A program made the translations under genes and the position numbers. A stretch of 64,000 nt of DNA from Novosphingobium resinovorum (GTDB taxonomy: Bacteria; Pseudomonadota; Alphaproteobacteria; Sphingomonadales; Sphingomonadaceae): contig NZ_CP017076.1 in assembly GCF_001742225.1 (NCBI RefSeq), forward strand, positions 620,001 through 684,000, in the 5' to 3' direction. Under the pieces are notes generated by a model. The model was not told the origin of the DNA. It did no database searches and saw nothing but the letters and a program-made list of their open reading frames with translations. Shown here in pieces: positions 61,350 through 64,000 of the stretch (within the stretch, counting starts at the first letter, position 1; each line of letters opens with the position of its first letter).

Positions 61350-63145
61350 CGAGCCTCGGCGCCAGAGTGGAGGCGGGCTGGACCCGCTTCGCGGTACGCT
61401 CCCCCCGCGCCGAAGCGATGTGGCTGTGCCTCTTCGACGGCGAAGAGGAAACCCGCCACCCGATGGAGCGCGAGGGCGACAACTGGACCCTGAGCCTCCC
61501 TGCCGACCTCTCCGGGGCAGGCTACGGGTATCGCGCGGAAGGGCGCTGGGAACCCGCCGAGGGGCACTGGTTCGATGCGTCCAAGCTGCTGGTGGACCCT
61601 TACGCCGTCGAACTGGATCGCCGCTTTATCCAGAGCCCGCGCCTCGCTGCTTTTGGAAACGATACCGCCGATATCATCCCGCGATCGATCGTTGCCGCAC
61701 CCATCAAGGTCGCCCCGATTAAACCGCGCCGCTTCGCGCGCGGCGGGCTGGTCTACGAACTCAACGTGCGGGCCTTTACCATGCTCCACCCCGACGTCCC
61801 CGAGGCCCTGCGCGGCACCGTGGCGGCGCTGGCGCATCCAGCCGTACTGGACCACCTTACCCGCCTGCATGTTTCCGCCGTCGAGTTGATGCCGATCGTG
61901 GCGTGGATCGACGAAAGGCACCTGCCCCCGCTGGGGCTGGTGAATTCGTGGGGCTACAATCCGGTGGCGATGATGGCGCTGGACCCCGGCCTGTGCCCCG
62001 GCGGCGTCGAGGAACTGCGCCGGACCGTCGCCGCCCTCCATGATGCGGGGATGGGCGTCCTGCTCGACATGGTGTTCAACCATTCGGGCGAAAGCGACGT
62101 GCAGGGCGGCGTCCTTTCGCTGCGCGGTCTTGACAATGCGATGTATGCACATGCGCCGAACGGACAACTGATCAACGACACAGGGTGCGGCAATACGCTG
62201 GACTTCGCCAATCCCGCCGTCCGCGAACTGACACTCCACGCAATGCGCCATTTCGTCGTCCAGTGCGGCATCGACGGGTTCCGGTTCGACCTTGCCCCGA
62301 TCATGGCGCGCGGCCCGGGCTTCGCTTCGGATGCACCGATCTTCGCCGAGATCGCCGCCGATGCCGTGCTGGCGGACCGGGTCCTGATCGCCGAGCCATG
62401 GGACATCGGGCCGGGAGGCTATCAACTCGGCCAGTTCCCCGCCAACTGGCTCGAATGGAACGACCGTTTCCGCGACGACGGCCGCCACTTCTGGAAAGGC
62501 GAGGGCAATATCGGCACGCTGGCCACGCGCCTTGCCGGATCGACCGACATCTTCGGCTCGCAATCACCGCCTGAGGGCTGCCGCTCGGTAAACTTCCTCG
62601 CCGCGCACGACGGTTTCACGCTTGCCGACACGGTATCCTACGAGCAGCGCCACAACCAGGCCAACGGCGAGGACAATCGCGACGGTCATGGCGAGAACTT
62701 CAGCTGGAACAACGGCATCGAAGGCCCGAGCGACGACCCGGCCGTGGCAGCGGCCCGGCACCGCGATCTTGAAGCCCTGCTCGGCACCCTGTTCGCCTCG
62801 ACCGGCACGATCATGCTGACCGCCGGAGACGAGTTCGGGCGCACGCAGCGTGGTAACAACAACGCCTATTGCCAGGACAACGAAATAGGCTGGATCGACT
62901 GGGCAACACGCGATACGGCGCTGGAAGAGCATACCTGCGCGCTTTCGGCCGCAAGGGCGGCGAGACTTCCGCTGTTCGAGCGGTTTCCCGAACCGGTAAC
63001 CTGGCAGAACCGCGAGGGCGAACCGATGACCGTCGCCGACTGGGAGCATCCGGGCGCCCACTGGCTAAGTTGCAGCGCCAATGCAGATGAGTTCGGCTTC
63101 GCAATCGATCGTGCGGCCCGGCAGGTGCTGATCAGGCCATCTTGA
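61346..63145 (+). CDS. glgX: Glycogen debranching enzyme
   Basis: A 599-residue GH13 isoamylase-type enzyme that removes alpha-1,6 branches left by phosphorylase. It has a short CBM48-like start (WTRFAVRSPRAEAMWLCLFD) and the catalytic Asp (GFRFDLAPIMARGPG), Glu (VLIAEPWDIGPGG) and Asp (LAAHDGFTLADTVSYEQRHNQANGEDNRDGHGEN). Somewhat shorter than the 657-residue E. coli protein. The GTG start overlaps the glgA stop (GTGA); the very long frame through glgA is spurious. It ends 26 bp from a convergent response-regulator gene. Confidence 0.93.
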   Translation: MTSLGARVEAGWTRFAVRSPRAEAMWLCLFDGEEETRHPMEREGDNWTLSLPADLSGAGYGYRAEGRWEPAEGHWFDASKLLVDPYAVELDRRFIQSPRLAAFGNDTADIIPRSIVAAPIKVAPIKPRRFARGGLVYELNVRAFTMLHPDVPEALRGTVAALAHPAVLDHLTRLHVSAVELMPIVAWIDERHLPPLGLVNSWGYNPVAMMALDPGLCPGGVEELRRTVAALHDAGMGVLLDMVFNHSGESDVQGGVLSLRGLDNAMYAHAPNGQLINDTGCGNTLDFANPAVRELTLHAMRHFVVQCGIDGFRFDLAPIMARGPGFASDAPIFAEIAADAVLADRVLIAEPWDIGPGGYQLGQFPANWLEWNDRFRDDGRHFWKGEGNIGTLATRLAGSTDIFGSQSPPEGCRSVNFLAAHDGFTLADTVSYEQRHNQANGEDNRDGHGENFSWNNGIEGPSDDPAVAAARHRDLEALLGTLFASTGTIMLTAGDEFGRTQRGNNNAYCQDNEIGWIDWATRDTALEEHTCALSAARAARLPLFERFPEPVTWQNREGEPMTVADWEHPGAHWLSCSANADEFGFAIDRAARQVLIRPS

Positions 63146-63171
63146 TCGCTCGAAGCGGCCGATGGCCAGCT

Positions 63172-64000
63172 TTATCCGCCGCTGTGCAGTTGCTCCGTCA
63201 GATAAACCATGAGCGGCTGTTCGAACTTCGGGTTGATAACCAGGAAATGCCGCCGCTTGTCCTGCTCGTCCGGCAGCCGACATAGCACATCCTCATCGAC
63301 GAGACGGCGGACCAGTCTGAGCGCAGTGCTCATCGGCGCGCCGGATGCAATGCAGGCGCTCGACACCGAGACCCGCCTCGCCTCGATCTTCGCGAGCAGC
63401 AGATCGAGCAGCATCGCCCATGTCGGATCGCCGAAGAGTTCGCCACCGCCGATTTCCCGTCGCTTGCTTTCCTTGCGCAGCAAGTCCTTGATGAACTTTC
63501 GCAATTGCGCGGAATCGACCTCTCCGCCCGGAAGTACCGGCGCGATTTCCGCCGGTCGGCCGAGATGGGCCGAGGGCACGGGCTCATCGATCAGGCCCGC
63601 CAGACGCTGCAATTCTCCGCTCAGTTGCGACATTCTGTCGAGCAGCACCTTGCGCTCACCCACCGCTTCGGGGAGGCCCTGCACGCGTTGCAAGGCGCGG
63701 CGCAGATCGACGGGGCTGATCGGCTTTTCAAGGAAGTCCGCAGCCGATGCGCGCATGGCATCGATCGCGATATCCTTGGTGGCATGTCCGGTCGCGATGA
63801 TGAAGCGAAGCTGGCGCTCGTGCTCGTCGGCATAGCGCGACAACTCACGAATCAGGGCGATGCCATCAAGGCCGGGCAAGTTGTAATCGACGATCGCAAT
63901 GGAAATGTCGTGCGTGCGGAACAGCGCCTGCGCCTCGTCCGCGTTCGATGCGACGAAAGGCTCGTATCCCATCTGCCGCAGGGCGAAGGCACATTCCATG
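63172..64000 (-). CDS. Response regulator with C-terminal winged helix (5' truncated by window)
   Basis: About 275 residues are visible. The first 105 or so form a receiver domain with the phosphorylation Asp in IAIVDYNLPGLDG, the Thr/Ala region FIIATGHATKDI and the Lys in DFLEKPISP. The usual first strand with its acidic pair (VDDE-like) is missing, so the true start lies beyond the right edge although an ATG sits at 63999. A linker helix (LDRMSQLSGELQRLAGLI) leads to a MarR-like winged helix (DPTWAMLLDLLLAKIEARRVSV, GAPMSTALRLVRRLVDEDVL). Such proteins pair with sphingomonad sensor kinases; target unknown. Confidence 0.88.
   Translation of the reverse strand, partial: MECAFALRQMGYEPFVASNADEAQALFRTHDISIAIVDYNLPGLDGIALIRELSRYADEHERQLRFIIATGHATKDIAIDAMRASAADFLEKPISPVDLRRALQRVQGLPEAVGERKVLLDRMSQLSGELQRLAGLIDEPVPSAHLGRPAEIAPVLPGGEVDSAQLRKFIKDLLRKESKRREIGGGELFGDPTWAMLLDLLLAKIEARRVSVSSACIASGAPMSTALRLVRRLVDEDVLCRLPDEQDKRRHFLVINPKFEQPLMVYLTEQLHSGG

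Noticed and set aside
1..64000. CRISPR arrays, tRNA and rRNA genes
   Set aside because: No regularly spaced repeats and no recognisable tRNA or rRNA sequence were seen by eye; short tRNA genes could be missed without a covariance search.

Overview
The window looks like chromosomal DNA of a high-GC alphaproteobacterium of the order Sphingomonadales, most likely Novosphingobium or a close relative. The grounds are three TonB-dependent receptors tied to catabolic genes, the codon usage, a FadE-type acyl-CoA dehydrogenase, a glycogen operon and palindromic intergenic repeats of a kind common in sphingomonads. This placement is inferred from gene content; no rRNA or other marker gene is present. 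No tRNA, rRNA or CRISPR array was seen.

Region 1 (1-6276) is part of a plant-polysaccharide locus: the end of a GH35/DUF5597 beta-galactosidase-like enzyme, a TonB-dependent receptor, a secreted SGNH esterase and a GH43 lipoprotein. Three copies of a palindrome built on GATAGCGCTATC mark it as a probable LacI-family regulon. A decayed IS3-type transposase follows (6590-6955).

Region 2 (7141-18512) is a CoA-based catabolic cluster. Six tightly packed minus-strand genes encode a class III CoA-transferase, a thiolase-like protein without the catalytic Cys, its DUF35 partner, an ACMSD-like amidohydrolase, a PhyH-type dioxygenase and an FMN monooxygenase. A TetR regulator, an MFS transporter and a TonB-dependent receptor flank them. 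Two matching palindromes suggest TetR control. An IS200-type element with a 29-bp hairpin next to its start codon, and an aldo/keto reductase, lie just beyond.

Region 3 (21276-34835) combines a TonB-dependent receptor, a LigB-type extradiol dioxygenase, an NCS2 permease, a GH3 glycosidase, a GntR regulator, a Rid-family protein, a C-C bond alpha/beta hydrolase, a FAH-family enzyme, an MFS transporter resembling sugar permeases and an FAD aromatic hydroxylase. A 14-mer, TGAATACAATCTAC, occurs exactly in three promoters and degenerately in a fourth. The simplest reading is one regulon for uptake and degradation of an aromatic glycoside. This is the most interesting system here.

Region 4 (35452-42790) begins with a DUF1328 membrane peptide and fadE, then becomes a graveyard: a thiolase gene cut at about residue 152 and joined out of frame to the C-terminal part of an AsmA-like gene, then IS5 and IS30 remnants, a possible DNA polymerase IV fragment, an AlpA-type regulator and a broken tyrosine recombinase.

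Region 5 (42800-53594) holds mostly housekeeping and small catabolic genes: MscS channel, cystathionine beta-lyase, a Pro-rich membrane protein, queF, a GNAT-nitrilase fusion, and a GntR/GlcG/SMP-30/2-hydroxyacid dehydrogenase/RraA cluster. Region 6 (53814-63145) is the glycogen operon glgP-glgB-glgC-glgA-glgX with overlapping GTGA junctions and an unusual glgC-glgA junction containing two tiny ORFs. A response regulator runs off the right edge.
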